A DNA stretch of 64,000 nt from Aquipuribacter sp. SD81. GTDB lineage: Bacteria; Actinomycetota; Actinomycetes; Actinomycetales; JBBAYJ01. This document shows positions 35,860-43,828 of the stretch, in pieces. The translations under genes and the position numbers were made by a program. Position 1 is the first letter of the stretch; every line of letters starts with the position of its first letter. The notes under the pieces were generated by a model. It worked only from the letters and a program-made list of their open reading frames with translations. It had not been told where the DNA came from and ran no database searches. Location: NCBI RefSeq assembly GCF_037153975.1, contig NZ_JBBAYJ010000014.1:1-64000 (forward strand). The letters run 5' to 3'.

Positions 35860-37036
35860 ACCCGGCGAGCGCGGCGCCGGTCGCGAGGGCCACGCGAGCA
35901 CTCAGCAGCCCCCGCCCGAGGCCCACCTCGACGAGGTCGTCGAACACGGCCGGGTCGCCGGCGGCGCGCACACCGGCCGCGAGCACGCCCGGCACCCGCA
36001 CGAGCCGCTGCAGGGCGGACGTGTGGCGCAGGTGCCGACCGAGACGCCGTCGCAGCATGGTCCGGTACGCCCGGCCGGGGTCACCGCCGTCGGCCGCCAC
36101 GGCCGCCGACCCGGCGCACGCCCCGGACAGCACGGCGTAGTACAGCCCTTCCCCCGTCAGCGGGTTGACGAGCGAGAGCGAGTCGCCCGCGAGCAGCACA
36201 CGCCCGTCGGGCTGACGGACGGGGTCGCTCGACAGCGGCAGGTGGTGCCCGCGCCAGCTCCCCGCACCGTCGGTCGTGCCGGGCAGCAGCGCCTCGAGCC
36301 GCTCGAGGTAGCGACGGCGCGACGGCGCCGCCCCGCCGACGAGGACCTCGCCGTAGCCGACGTTGGCGGTGCCGTCGCCGACGGGGAACGACCACGCGTA
36401 CGCCGGCGGACCGGTGCCGTCGAACACGATGCGCTGCTCGTCGGCCAGGTCCGCCCGCACGGGGCCGTACCCGCGCACCGCGAGCCCGGTCGCGCGCCCG
36501 GGTGGGCCGGGCAGCCCGAGTGCCCGGCGGACCGCGGAACCGGCGCCGTCGGCGCCGACGACGACTCGGGCGCGCAGCCCGTCCCCGCCGGACAGGCCCA
36601 GGCGCACGTCGCGCGACCCCACCGAGACCGCCCGAACGACACCCGTCCGAGCCTCCGCGCCCGCGGCCAGCGCGGCCGCGCGGATGCGGGCGTCGAGCAC
36701 CCGGCGGGGCACGACCCGCGCCGGACGCCGCATGTCGCGCGCCACGGCAGCCGCCCCGCGCTCGTGCGGCCGCCCGGACGGGCCGGGCGCGACCTGCAGG
36801 TGCAGCCGGCGGACCGGGCGGTGGTCGTCGACGAGGCCGGGTGCCCCGAGGGAGTCGAGGACGTCGAGCACGTGCGGGGCGACCCCGTCGCCGCACGCCT
36901 TGTCGCGGGGGAAGTCGGCGCGGTCCAGCAGCAGCACCCGGGCCCCGGGCCGTACGCGCAGCGCCGCGAGCGCGGCCGCGGAGCCCGCGGGCCCGGCGCC
37001 GACGACCGCGACGTCCCACGTGCCCGTTGCGTCCAC
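35819..37036 (-). CDS. Geranylgeranyl-reductase-family FAD oxidoreductase
   Basis: A 405-residue flavoprotein. VAVVGAGPAGSAAALAALRV is the Rossmann motif, LLDRADFPRDKACGDGVAPHVLDVL is the GG-reductase family signature, ARVVVGADGAGSAVRRAL is the second FAD region and DGRVLLAGDSLSLVNPLTGEGLYYAV the third. Such enzymes saturate isoprenoid double bonds (for example menaquinone side chains or archaeal-type lipids). GTG 37036 was chosen because it gives the family N-terminus VDATGTWDVAVVGAG; GAGGCT six bases upstream is a weak -10. Menaquinone reduction is plausible but unproven. Confidence 0.88.
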   Translation of the reverse strand: MDATGTWDVAVVGAGPAGSAAALAALRVRPGARVLLLDRADFPRDKACGDGVAPHVLDVLDSLGAPGLVDDHRPVRRLHLQVAPGPSGRPHERGAAAVARDMRRPARVVPRRVLDARIRAAALAAGAEARTGVVRAVSVGSRDVRLGLSGGDGLRARVVVGADGAGSAVRRALGLPGPPGRATGLAVRGYGPVRADLADEQRIVFDGTGPPAYAWSFPVGDGTANVGYGEVLVGGAAPSRRRYLERLEALLPGTTDGAGSWRGHHLPLSSDPVRQPDGRVLLAGDSLSLVNPLTGEGLYYAVLSGACAGSAAVAADGGDPGRAYRTMLRRRLGRHLRHTSALQRLVRVPGVLAAGVRAAGDPAVFDDLVEVGLGRGLLSARVALATGAALAGSSGTARPPHSPRP

Positions 37037-37111
37037 GGCCCCAGCCTCAGGGCGCGGGGCGCACCGCCGCCACCGGGGACGCGCGCCCTGCCGCACACCG
37101 GCGAGCCGTCG

Positions 37112-37804
37112 CTAGCTGAGCAGGAGGTCCACGACGACCGGACGCTCGGCGACGACCTTGCCGAGCAGGTCGGGCCGGGCGCCGATCGCCCCGGGCAGCG
37201 CGACCTGGCGCACCGTCGCCGCGTGGCCGAGCAGGCCCCGCGGACGGGTCCGGGGGGTCCCGGCCGGGGCGGTCGGGGCCGCCCCGGGGGTGAGGTCGTC
37301 GAGGCGACGAGCGAGCGCGTCGCCGCCGGCCGTGCCCGGCAGGTCACCCGCGACGACGGTGGGGACGTCGTCGGGTGGGCCGAGGAGCGCGAGGAGGTGC
37401 GCGGCGACACCCGCCTGGTCGGCGTCCCCGCCCCTGGTCGTCACGGTCGCCGCGCGCAGGCGGCGGCCGTCGGTGAGGCGCAGCGTGGCCAACGCCATCC
37501 CGCCGCCGGGCCCGGCCAGGGCCTCGGTGCCGTCCGGCGACAGGCGCAGCGAGGTGAGGACCGCGGCCCCCGCGGAGTCCCGACCGGACACCGCGACGAC
37601 GAGGCCGACGTCGGAGGCGAGGCCGCCGACGCGGTGCCCGCTGAAGGGGTGGGTGGGGACCCGGTGCAGCAGCGCGACGTCGGGACGGGTCTCGCGCAGC
37701 AGCCGCACGAGACCGGCGCGGCTGCGCCGGAACCGGTCGACGTCGACGGCGAGGACCCGGACGGACGTCGGGACGGTGGCGGGGACGGTGGTGCCGGTCG
37801 CCAC
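37112..37804 (-). CDS. Degenerate endonuclease/exonuclease/phosphatase-fold protein
   Basis: A 230-residue protein that follows the EEP fold order (VRVLAVDVDRFRRSRAG, RPDVALLHRVPTHPF, RLRAATVTTRGGDADQAG, VPTVVAGDLPGTAG) but lacks expected catalytic residues: the metal-binding Glu position reads LHRV, and the GDLN motif reads GDLP. It may be a pseudoenzyme. The GTG lies four bases after the glucokinase stop, so both are in the same transcript; a degenerate or active EEP gene in this place is familiar from other actinobacteria. Confidence 0.6.
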   Translation of the reverse strand: MATGTTVPATVPTSVRVLAVDVDRFRRSRAGLVRLLRETRPDVALLHRVPTHPFSGHRVGGLASDVGLVVAVSGRDSAGAAVLTSLRLSPDGTEALAGPGGGMALATLRLTDGRRLRAATVTTRGGDADQAGVAAHLLALLGPPDDVPTVVAGDLPGTAGGDALARRLDDLTPGAAPTAPAGTPRTRPRGLLGHAATVRQVALPGAIGARPDLLGKVVAERPVVVDLLLS

Positions 37805-37808
37805 GGGC

Positions 37809-38753
37809 TCAGTCCGCGAGGGCGAGGTCGGCGGCACCGACGAGGCCCGCGTCGTTGCCGAGCTCGGCCCGCACGATCGCGGCGGCCGGTCGGAACCCAC
37901 GCCCCGTCAGCTCGTGCTCGTAGGCCTCGCGGGCGGGTCCGAGCAGCAGGTCGCCCGCGTCGGACACACCCCCGCCGATGACGACGACGCCGGGGTCGAG
38001 CAGCGCGACGAAGCTCGCGACGGCGGTGCCGAGCTGCCGGCCGAGGCCGGCCAGGAGCTCGACGGCCATCTGGTCGCCCTCCCGCGCGGCGGCCGTCACG
38101 AGCGGGCCGGTGATGCGCTTCGCCTTGCCGCCGGCGCGCTCGAGGAGGCCGCTGGCGAGCGCGGAGCCGGACTCGGCCTGCTCACGGGCCTCGCGGACCA
38201 GCGCGGAGCCCGAGGCGTACTGCTCCCAGCAGCCGCGGTTGCCGCAGCCGCAGCGGTGCCCGTCCGGCACGGCGCGCACGTGCCCGAGCTCCGCGGCGAC
38301 CCCGTGGGCGCCCCGGACCAGCCGGCGGTTGATGACGATGCCGCCGCCGAGGCCGGTGCCGACGGTGAGCAGCAGCATGTCGTCGTGCTCGCGCCCGGCG
38401 CCGAACTGGAACTCGCCCCACGCGGCGGCGTTGGCGTCGTTCTCGATGACGACGGGGACGTCGACGTGGGCCTCGACCTGCGCCTTGATCGGGTTGTCCC
38501 GCCACGCGAGGTTCGGCGCGAACATGACCGTGGAGCGACCGGCGTCGATGTAGCCGGCGGCCGCGACCCCGACGGCGCTCACCTCCGCGGCCGGTCGCAG
38601 CTCGCGGATGCCGTCGACGACCGCCTCGACGATCTCGTCGGGGCGGGTGGGCTCGGTCTCGCGGCGGGTCCGGGCGACGATCGTGCCGTCACCCGTCACC
38701 ACCCCGAGCGCGATCTTCGTGCCGCCGATGTCGACGCCGATCGTGGCGGTCAT
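37809..38753 (-). CDS. glk: ROK-family glucokinase
   Basis: A 314-residue sugar kinase. IGVDIGGTKIALGVV is the phosphate-1 loop, VIENDANAAAWGEF holds the catalytic Asp, TVGTGLGGGIVINRRLV follows, and GHRCGCGNRGCWEQYASG is the zinc-binding ROK signature (CXCGXXGCXE). Actinobacterial members phosphorylate glucose with ATP or polyphosphate. ATGA overlap with the upstream small gene shows coupling. Confidence 0.93.
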   Translation of the reverse strand: MTATIGVDIGGTKIALGVVTGDGTIVARTRRETEPTRPDEIVEAVVDGIRELRPAAEVSAVGVAAAGYIDAGRSTVMFAPNLAWRDNPIKAQVEAHVDVPVVIENDANAAAWGEFQFGAGREHDDMLLLTVGTGLGGGIVINRRLVRGAHGVAAELGHVRAVPDGHRCGCGNRGCWEQYASGSALVREAREQAESGSALASGLLERAGGKAKRITGPLVTAAAREGDQMAVELLAGLGRQLGTAVASFVALLDPGVVVIGGGVSDAGDLLLGPAREAYEHELTGRGFRPAAAIVRAELGNDAGLVGAADLALAD

Positions 38754-39262
38754 GGTGAGGGCTCCTCTGCGGGGGTCGCGGGCGTTGCGTGCGGGGTCGC
38801 GGTCCGGGGACCGCTGACAGGGATTGTGGTCCGTGCGCGAGCGACGTCGGACGCCCGGTCCGCCGCGCGGTCGGCCGCACGGTCGGCCGGCTCGGCCGGA
38901 CGGTCGTCGGCGGCCGGCTGCGCGACGTCCTCGGCGGCCGCGGGCGTTGGCGTCGGACGGGCGGGACCGGTGCGGCTGGTGGCGCCCTCGAGCGCGGCGA
39001 GCAGCTCCCGGCCGGCCTGCACGACGTGCCCGGCGGCGGCCTGCAGGTGCGCGGCGGTGGCGGGGTCGACCCGCCCGGCGGACTCCGCGAGCCGGCACAC
39101 GGGGCAGCCGGGGCACTGGTCCGCCGCGCCGCCGCCGAGAGCGTGCCAGCCGCTGCGGAGGGCGTCGAGAACGCCGGGGCCGTCCGGCCTCGCATCGTCC
39201 GGCCTCGCACCGCCCGGACTCGCACCGTCCGGGGCCGTCGTCTCGTCGCGGGGTGTCGTCAT
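38750..39262 (-). CDS. Hypothetical protein with CPGCPVC motif
   Basis: A 170-residue, Ala/Pro/Asp-rich protein. The only structured part seems to be residues 28-92: GVLDALRSGWHALGGG, then CPGCPVCRLAESAG, then a helix AAHLQAAAGHVVQAGRELLA. CXXCXXC could bind a metal or be redox active. The C-terminal half repeats DRAADRA-type segments and looks disordered. Glucokinase overlaps its stop. Similar small genes precede glucokinase in other actinobacteria, but no function is known to me. Confidence 0.7.
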   Translation of the reverse strand: MTTPRDETTAPDGASPGGARPDDARPDGPGVLDALRSGWHALGGGAADQCPGCPVCRLAESAGRVDPATAAHLQAAAGHVVQAGRELLAALEGATSRTGPARPTPTPAAAEDVAQPAADDRPAEPADRAADRAADRASDVARARTTIPVSGPRTATPHATPATPAEEPSP

Positions 39263-39278
39263 CGTCGTCGTCCGGCGA

Positions 39279-40178
39279 TCAGCGCCACAGGTCCGGGTCG
39301 GGACGCAGCCGCACCTCGAGACGGGGCCCGGCGGCCGGGTCGAGCACGACCTCCGCGGCCTCGACGTCGCAGCGGGTGAGCGCGGCCGGCAGGACGAAGG
39401 ACCGCTCGGCCCCCGGCACGCGGACGTGGAGGGCGGTGCCGTCGTGCTCCAGGCGCGGCGGCTCGGGCGACGGCAGGTCGCACCACCACGTGTAGCCGGC
39501 CGCCTCGACGCGCACGCCGCTCGCGGGGGCCGGTGCGGCGAGCGGGTCCGCCTCGGCGACGCGGTCGAGGCCGAGCAGCGGGCGGGTGCAGCCGTGCGCG
39601 GCGTGCTCGGATGCCGCGCCGACGACCGCCGCGGTGCCCGCGACCGTGGCGAGCGCCCGCGCGGCCCGGCGCAGCGCGAGCGCCTCCCCGAGGGCCGACG
39701 CCGCGGCAGGGTCGTCGACCGCGGGGGCGGCGAGCCGGTCGAGGCGGGCGTCGAGCACCCGCACCGCCAGCGCCGGCGCGTCGACGAGGCGGAGCACGTC
39801 CGCGGCGCCGACGGTCACGACGACGGCGTCGGCGCGGGCGTCCTCGACGTGGCCGGCCACGAGGTCCCAGACCGTGAGCGGCCCGGCGAGCGGCACGGGC
39901 AGGCCCGCCGCGACGACGTCGGCGTGCAGGCCGAGCACCCCGGCCAGCCGCGCCGCCCAGGCGAGCGGCACCCGGACGTCCTCGGCACCGTCGACACCGT
40001 CGGCGCCGGTGGCCTCGCGGGCTGCGTCGGCACCGTCGACCGTGGCCCCGAGGACGGCGAGGCCCTCACCGGCGTGCGAGCCGGCGTCGACGACGACCGC
40101 CTTGGCCCCGGCCCGCCGCACCGTGCCCGGGACGCGGGCGCCCGCGGGGCAGCAGTCGACGGCGAGCAGGACGCGCAC
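39279..40178 (-). CDS. ArsA/GET3-like protein that has lost its P-loop
   Basis: A 299-residue protein. Its order matches actinobacterial ArsA-like ATPases: AKAVVVDAGSHAGEGLAVLG corresponds to the switch region (TDPAHSL type), ADAVVVTVGAADVLRLVDAP to the VVVDCAPT strand, and the C-terminal LHVRVPGAERSFVLPAALTR then CDVEAAEVVLD to the HSP20-like tail ending in PDPDLWR. But the N-terminus reads MRVLLAVDCCPAGARVPGT where GKGGVGKTT is expected, and the Walker B Asp is replaced. ATP hydrolysis is therefore unlikely. The Rv2184c locus is the mycobacterial equivalent as I recall. The function is unknown. Confidence 0.7.
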   Translation of the reverse strand: MRVLLAVDCCPAGARVPGTVRRAGAKAVVVDAGSHAGEGLAVLGATVDGADAAREATGADGVDGAEDVRVPLAWAARLAGVLGLHADVVAAGLPVPLAGPLTVWDLVAGHVEDARADAVVVTVGAADVLRLVDAPALAVRVLDARLDRLAAPAVDDPAAASALGEALALRRAARALATVAGTAAVVGAASEHAAHGCTRPLLGLDRVAEADPLAAPAPASGVRVEAAGYTWWCDLPSPEPPRLEHDGTALHVRVPGAERSFVLPAALTRCDVEAAEVVLDPAAGPRLEVRLRPDPDLWR

Positions 40179-40187
40179 GGTCCGCGC

Positions 40188-40634
40188 TCAGCGCTCGGCG
40201 CGGGCGCGGAGGTCCTTGAGGGCGGCGTCGGTGATGACCTTCTCCGCCTTGCGCCGCAGCAGCCCGGGTAGGCGCATGGTGACGTCGACCTCCAGCCGGT
40301 ACGTCACCTGCGTGCCGGCGCCGGCCTCGACGAGCACGTAGGCGCCGTCCATCTTCGACGTCACGGAGCCGGGCTCCACGAGCGACCACGACATGGTCCC
40401 GGTGCCGCCGGTCGTCACGGCGTAGTCGTAGCGGACGTGCAGCGTGTCGCGGACGGGCCCGTTGCTCATCGTGAGCCGGGCCTCGGTCGGCCGGCCGTCG
40501 GCGTCGGTGTCGAGCACCTCGACGGCGGTGATGCCACCGGCCCACTCGGGGTAGCGCCCGAGGTCGGTGATGACCTCGAGCACGTGCTCCGGCGGCGCGT
40601 CGATGGTGAGGGTCGACTCGGTGCGCTCGGCCAC
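40188..40634 (-). CDS. SRPBCC (polyketide cyclase/START-like) family protein
   Basis: A 148-residue single-domain SRPBCC protein: TESTLTIDAPPEHVLEVITD, LGRYPEWAGGITAVEVLDTD, GTGTMSWSLVEPGSVTSKMDG and a C-terminal amphipathic helix PGLLRRKAEKVITDAALKDL. The fold makes a hydrophobic ligand pocket. It is the Rv2185c-type gene in this neighbourhood, sitting nine bases before the ArsA-like start. Ligand unknown. Confidence 0.88.
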   Translation of the reverse strand: MAERTESTLTIDAPPEHVLEVITDLGRYPEWAGGITAVEVLDTDADGRPTEARLTMSNGPVRDTLHVRYDYAVTTGGTGTMSWSLVEPGSVTSKMDGAYVLVEAGAGTQVTYRLEVDVTMRLPGLLRRKAEKVITDAALKDLRARAER

Positions 40635-40680
40635 GGGGGCTCCTGGGGGTCGGCGGTGCGCGGGCGGCCCGAACCTACCC

Positions 40681-41229
40681 TCAGAGCACGAGGCCCACGA
40701 GCCCCGCGATCGCGAGCAGCACGAGCAGGAGCAGCAGGGCCGCGCCGCAGCCCACCGCCAGGCGGGCCGAGCGCGGCAGGCCGGCGAGCGGGCCCCGGGA
40801 CCCGGGCCGCTCCGACGCGCTCGTGACCGACAGCTCGGCGAGCATCGCCTCCGCGCGCGGCTCGGCGACCTCGGCCGCTCTCGCGGCTGCGGCGTCGGTG
40901 CCGGCGGGGTCGACCGGCCCGGGGCCGGGGGCGCGGACGGGGGCGAGGTCCTCGACCGGCTGGCCGAGCGGGTCGGTGGTGCGCCTGCCCGTCGCGTCAC
41001 CGGTCCCGGCGCCGGGGTCGACGGCCGGGTCCCCGGCGGCCGGCCACGCGGGGTCCGGGTCGGCGTACAGGTCCCCGCCCGCGGCGTCCGGGTCGTCGCG
41101 CTCGCCGCCGGTCGCCCGCAGGGGCTGGTGGCAGAGCGTGCACCACTCCTGGCTCGCCACGACCCGGGCGCCGCACGACGGGCACCGCCCGACGGCCTCC
41201 GCGGTGTCGTCACCCGTCGTCCCGCTCAC
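40681..41229 (-). CDS. Zinc-ribbon protein with C-terminal membrane anchor
   Basis: A 182-residue protein. The N-terminus has a four-Cys ribbon (GRCPSCGARVVASQEWCTLC, two CXXC pairs 13 residues apart), a long Asp/Pro/Ala-rich linker follows, and a single hydrophobic helix (about residues 158-181: LAVGCGAALLLLLVLLAI) ends the protein. It looks like a tail-anchored protein with a cytosolic zinc ribbon. The neighbouring ArsA/GET3-like gene is suggestive because GET3 handles tail-anchored proteins, but that link is inference. The start overlaps the previous stop. Confidence 0.75.
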   Translation of the reverse strand: MSGTTGDDTAEAVGRCPSCGARVVASQEWCTLCHQPLRATGGERDDPDAAGGDLYADPDPAWPAAGDPAVDPGAGTGDATGRRTTDPLGQPVEDLAPVRAPGPGPVDPAGTDAAAARAAEVAEPRAEAMLAELSVTSASERPGSRGPLAGLPRSARLAVGCGAALLLLLVLLAIAGLVGLVL

Positions 41230-41738
41230 CGCTGCGCTCCCGGGGTCGCTCTATAGGCCTGCACGAGGCCACGCTTCCACGACCGGCGCACGACGTCGCG
41301 CAGCCGCCGCGCGTGCCGCGCGCGACGTCGCCCCTCCCGCCCGGCCGGGCCGTGCCGGCCGTGCGGGCTCGACCCGCCGGGTACGGTCCCGGGCGCGATG
41401 CCGGTGCCGGTGTTGGTGCCGGGGCCTGCGTCGGGGTCGGGGCCGGCGTCGGGGTCGAGGCGCACGTACAGGTGCACGACCGTCCCGCCCCAGGCGGGCT
41501 CGAGCCACACCTCCGCGCTCCCCCGCCACGTGAGGGTCCGTCCCCACCGGCGGCTGCGGGCCGTCGCCCGCCAGCGCACACCCTCGGCCCCCCGCTCCTC
41601 GCCGACCACGAGGTCGAGGCCCGTCCCCCCGGTGGCCGCGGCAGCGAGCCACTGCTCCCACGAGGCGCGGCTCGTGGCGCGCACGTCGCCGGGAGCGGCG
41701 CGCACGAACGTGTCGTCCACGACGTCCACGAGGGGCAC
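41226..41738 (-). CDS. Hypothetical SRPBCC-like protein
   Basis: A 170-residue protein from the GTG at 41738, chosen because VPLVDVVDDTFVRAAPGDVR begins like SRPBCC proteins; CATCCT eight bases upstream is a possible -10. The core (GLDLVVGEERGAEGVRWRAT, LTWRGSAEVWLEPAWGGTVV) fits a START-like beta sheet. Then comes a low-complexity DPDAGPDPDAGPGTNTGTG stretch and a basic tail (GREGRRRARHARRLRDVV). Its stop overlaps the zinc-ribbon start. It is divergent from fadD, 117 bp apart. The start is uncertain. Confidence 0.6.
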   Translation of the reverse strand: MPLVDVVDDTFVRAAPGDVRATSRASWEQWLAAAATGGTGLDLVVGEERGAEGVRWRATARSRRWGRTLTWRGSAEVWLEPAWGGTVVHLYVRLDPDAGPDPDAGPGTNTGTGIAPGTVPGGSSPHGRHGPAGREGRRRARHARRLRDVVRRSWKRGLVQAYRATPGAQR

Positions 41739-41855
41739 GGCGAACAAGGATGCCGCCAGCAGGTCCTGACCTGGGACGTGGTCCTCGACTACGCTCGCTG
41801 TCCACAGGCTGAGAAGCCCGTGCCCCTGCAGCCGCCGACTCGACGAGGAGACATC

Positions 41856-43640
41856 GTGCGCGAGTTCACCGTCCCGCCCGCCGTGGAGCCCTACCCGGGG
41901 TCCATGGCCGACATCCTCGTCGACCGGGCCCGCAACGCCCCGGACGCCGCGATGTTCTCCCGGCGGGACGGTGACACCTGGACCGACGTGACGACGGCGC
42001 AGCACCTCGCCGAGGCGACGAGCGTCGCCAAGGGCCTCATCGAGGCCGGCATCCAGCCCGGGGACCGGGTCGGGCTCATGTCCCGCACCCGCTACGAGTG
42101 GACCCTCGCCGACCACGCGATCTGGCTCGCGGGCGGGGTCACGGTGCCGATCTACGAGACCTCCTCCGCCGAGCAGGTCGCCTGGATCCTGTCCGACTCC
42201 GGCGCGAAGGCCGTCTTCGTCGAGGCCGCGCACCACCGGACGGTCGTGGAGTCCGTCGCCGACCGCGTGCCGGCGTGCGCGCACACGTGGGTGTTCGACG
42301 ACGGCGGGCTCGACGCGCTGGTCGACTCCGGTGCCGACGTGGCCGACGACGCCGTCGACGCCGCGCACGGCTCCCGCACGGCCTCGGACCTCGCGACGAT
42401 CATCTACACCTCGGGCACGACCGGGCGGCCCAAGGGCTGCGAGCTCACCCACGGCAACTTCATCGACCTGTGCCGCAACGCGGAGTCGAGCCTGTGGGAG
42501 GTGCTGCACATGGAGGGCGCCTCCACGCTGCTGTTCCTGCCGCTCGCGCACATCTTCGCCCGGTTCATCCAGGCGCTGTGCGTGGTGACGGGCGTGCGGA
42601 TGGGCCACCAGCCCGACCCCAAGGACCTCGTGCCCGCGCTCGGGACGTACCACCCGACGTTCATCCTCAGCGTCCCCCGCGTCTTCGAGAAGGTCTACAA
42701 CGCCGCCGAGCAGAAGGCGACGGGCGAGGGCAAGGGCCGGATCTTCGCCGCGGCCGCGCAGACGGCGATCGACTGGTCGAAGGCGCAGGACACCGGCGGC
42801 CCGGGTCTGCTGCTGCGCGCCAAGCACGCGCTGTTCGACCGGCTGGTCTACGTCAAGCTGCGCGACCGCCTCGGCGGCAAGGTGAAGTACGCGGTGTCCG
42901 GCGGGGCACCGCTCGGGGAGCGCCTCGGTCACTTCTTCCGCGGCATCGGCCTCATCGTGCTCGAGGGCTACGGCCTCACCGAGACGACCGCGCCGGCCTG
43001 CGTCAACGTGCCGGAGCGGGTCAAGATCGGCACGGTCGGCAAGCCGATCCCCGGCTGCGGCGTGCGGATCGAGGACGACGGCGAGATCTGCCTGTCCGGC
43101 GTCAACGTGCTGCGCGGCTACTACGACAACCCGACCGCGACGGCCGAGGCGATCGTCGACGGCTGGTTCCACACCGGCGACCTCGGCGAGCTCGACGACG
43201 AGGGCTACCTGCGGATCACCGGCCGCAAGAAGGAGATCATCGTGACGGCGGGCGGCAAGAACGTCGCCCCGGCCCAGCTGGAGGACCGGATCCGGGCGAA
43301 CCCGATCGTCAGCCAGTGCATGGTCGTCGGCGACAAGCGTGCGTTCGTCGCGGCGCTCGTCACGCTCGACCCGGAGATGCTCCCGGTGTGGCTGGAGAAC
43401 CAGAACAAGCCGGCCATGAGCCTCGCCGAGGCGGCGCAGGACCCCGACGTGCTCGCCGCGATCCAGTCCGCGATCGACGACGCCAACACGACGGTGTCGA
43501 AGGCGGAGTCGATCCGGAAGTTCACGGTCCTGCCCGACGACTGGACCGAGGACACGGGCCACCTCACGCCGTCGATGAAGCTGAAGCGGAACGTGGTGCT
43601 CAAGGACTACGAGAACCAGGTGGAGAAGCTGTACGGCTGA
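41856..43640 (+). CDS. Long-chain fatty acid-CoA ligase (FadD15-like)
   Basis: A 594-residue ANL-superfamily enzyme. The AMP-binding motif is IIYTSGTTGRPKGCELTHGN, with FLPLAHIFARFIQ, VLEGYGLTETTAP, the FACS hinge region GWFHTGDLGELDDEGYLRI and the catalytic Lys near TPSMKLKRNVV. It activates long-chain fatty acids to acyl-CoA through an acyl-adenylate. CGAGGAGACATC precedes GTG 41856. Synteny agrees with fadD15 (Rv2187). The following gap to 43829 starts with a hairpin, so the gene is probably monocistronic. Confidence 0.93.
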   Translation: MREFTVPPAVEPYPGSMADILVDRARNAPDAAMFSRRDGDTWTDVTTAQHLAEATSVAKGLIEAGIQPGDRVGLMSRTRYEWTLADHAIWLAGGVTVPIYETSSAEQVAWILSDSGAKAVFVEAAHHRTVVESVADRVPACAHTWVFDDGGLDALVDSGADVADDAVDAAHGSRTASDLATIIYTSGTTGRPKGCELTHGNFIDLCRNAESSLWEVLHMEGASTLLFLPLAHIFARFIQALCVVTGVRMGHQPDPKDLVPALGTYHPTFILSVPRVFEKVYNAAEQKATGEGKGRIFAAAAQTAIDWSKAQDTGGPGLLLRAKHALFDRLVYVKLRDRLGGKVKYAVSGGAPLGERLGHFFRGIGLIVLEGYGLTETTAPACVNVPERVKIGTVGKPIPGCGVRIEDDGEICLSGVNVLRGYYDNPTATAEAIVDGWFHTGDLGELDDEGYLRITGRKKEIIVTAGGKNVAPAQLEDRIRANPIVSQCMVVGDKRAFVAALVTLDPEMLPVWLENQNKPAMSLAEAAQDPDVLAAIQSAIDDANTTVSKAESIRKFTVLPDDWTEDTGHLTPSMKLKRNVVLKDYENQVEKLYG

Positions 43641-43641
43641 T

Positions 43642-43657
43642 CGGGCCGAACGGCCCG
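43642..43657 (+). terminator. Hairpin after the acyl-CoA ligase gene
   Basis: CGGGCC-GAAC-GGCCCG begins one base after the stop codon. The stem is perfect with a 4-base loop but no T-run follows. The rest of 43658-43828 shows no clear feature; CTGTCCCACGGA at about 43685 resembles a palindrome half found before the pilin gene. Confidence 0.6.
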
Positions 43658-43828
43658 GACTTACGGGCTGCCGGTCGATCGAGCCTGTCCCACGGATGCT
43701 CTCGCGTGGTCAAAACCCCTACGGCGGGGAGCACGCTGACCGATACTCCGTGGTGCCACCAGGACGGCTGGTGTCGTGGTGTCCCCGCTGCCCTGGCCCT
43801 GCGCCAGACGACCTGATGGAGTCCGACT

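Noticed and set aside
43646-43653. A fourth copy of the CCGAACGG core after the acyl-CoA ligase gene
   Set aside because: It matches only 8 bases and is part of a terminator-like stem, so it was not counted with the three 12-mers.
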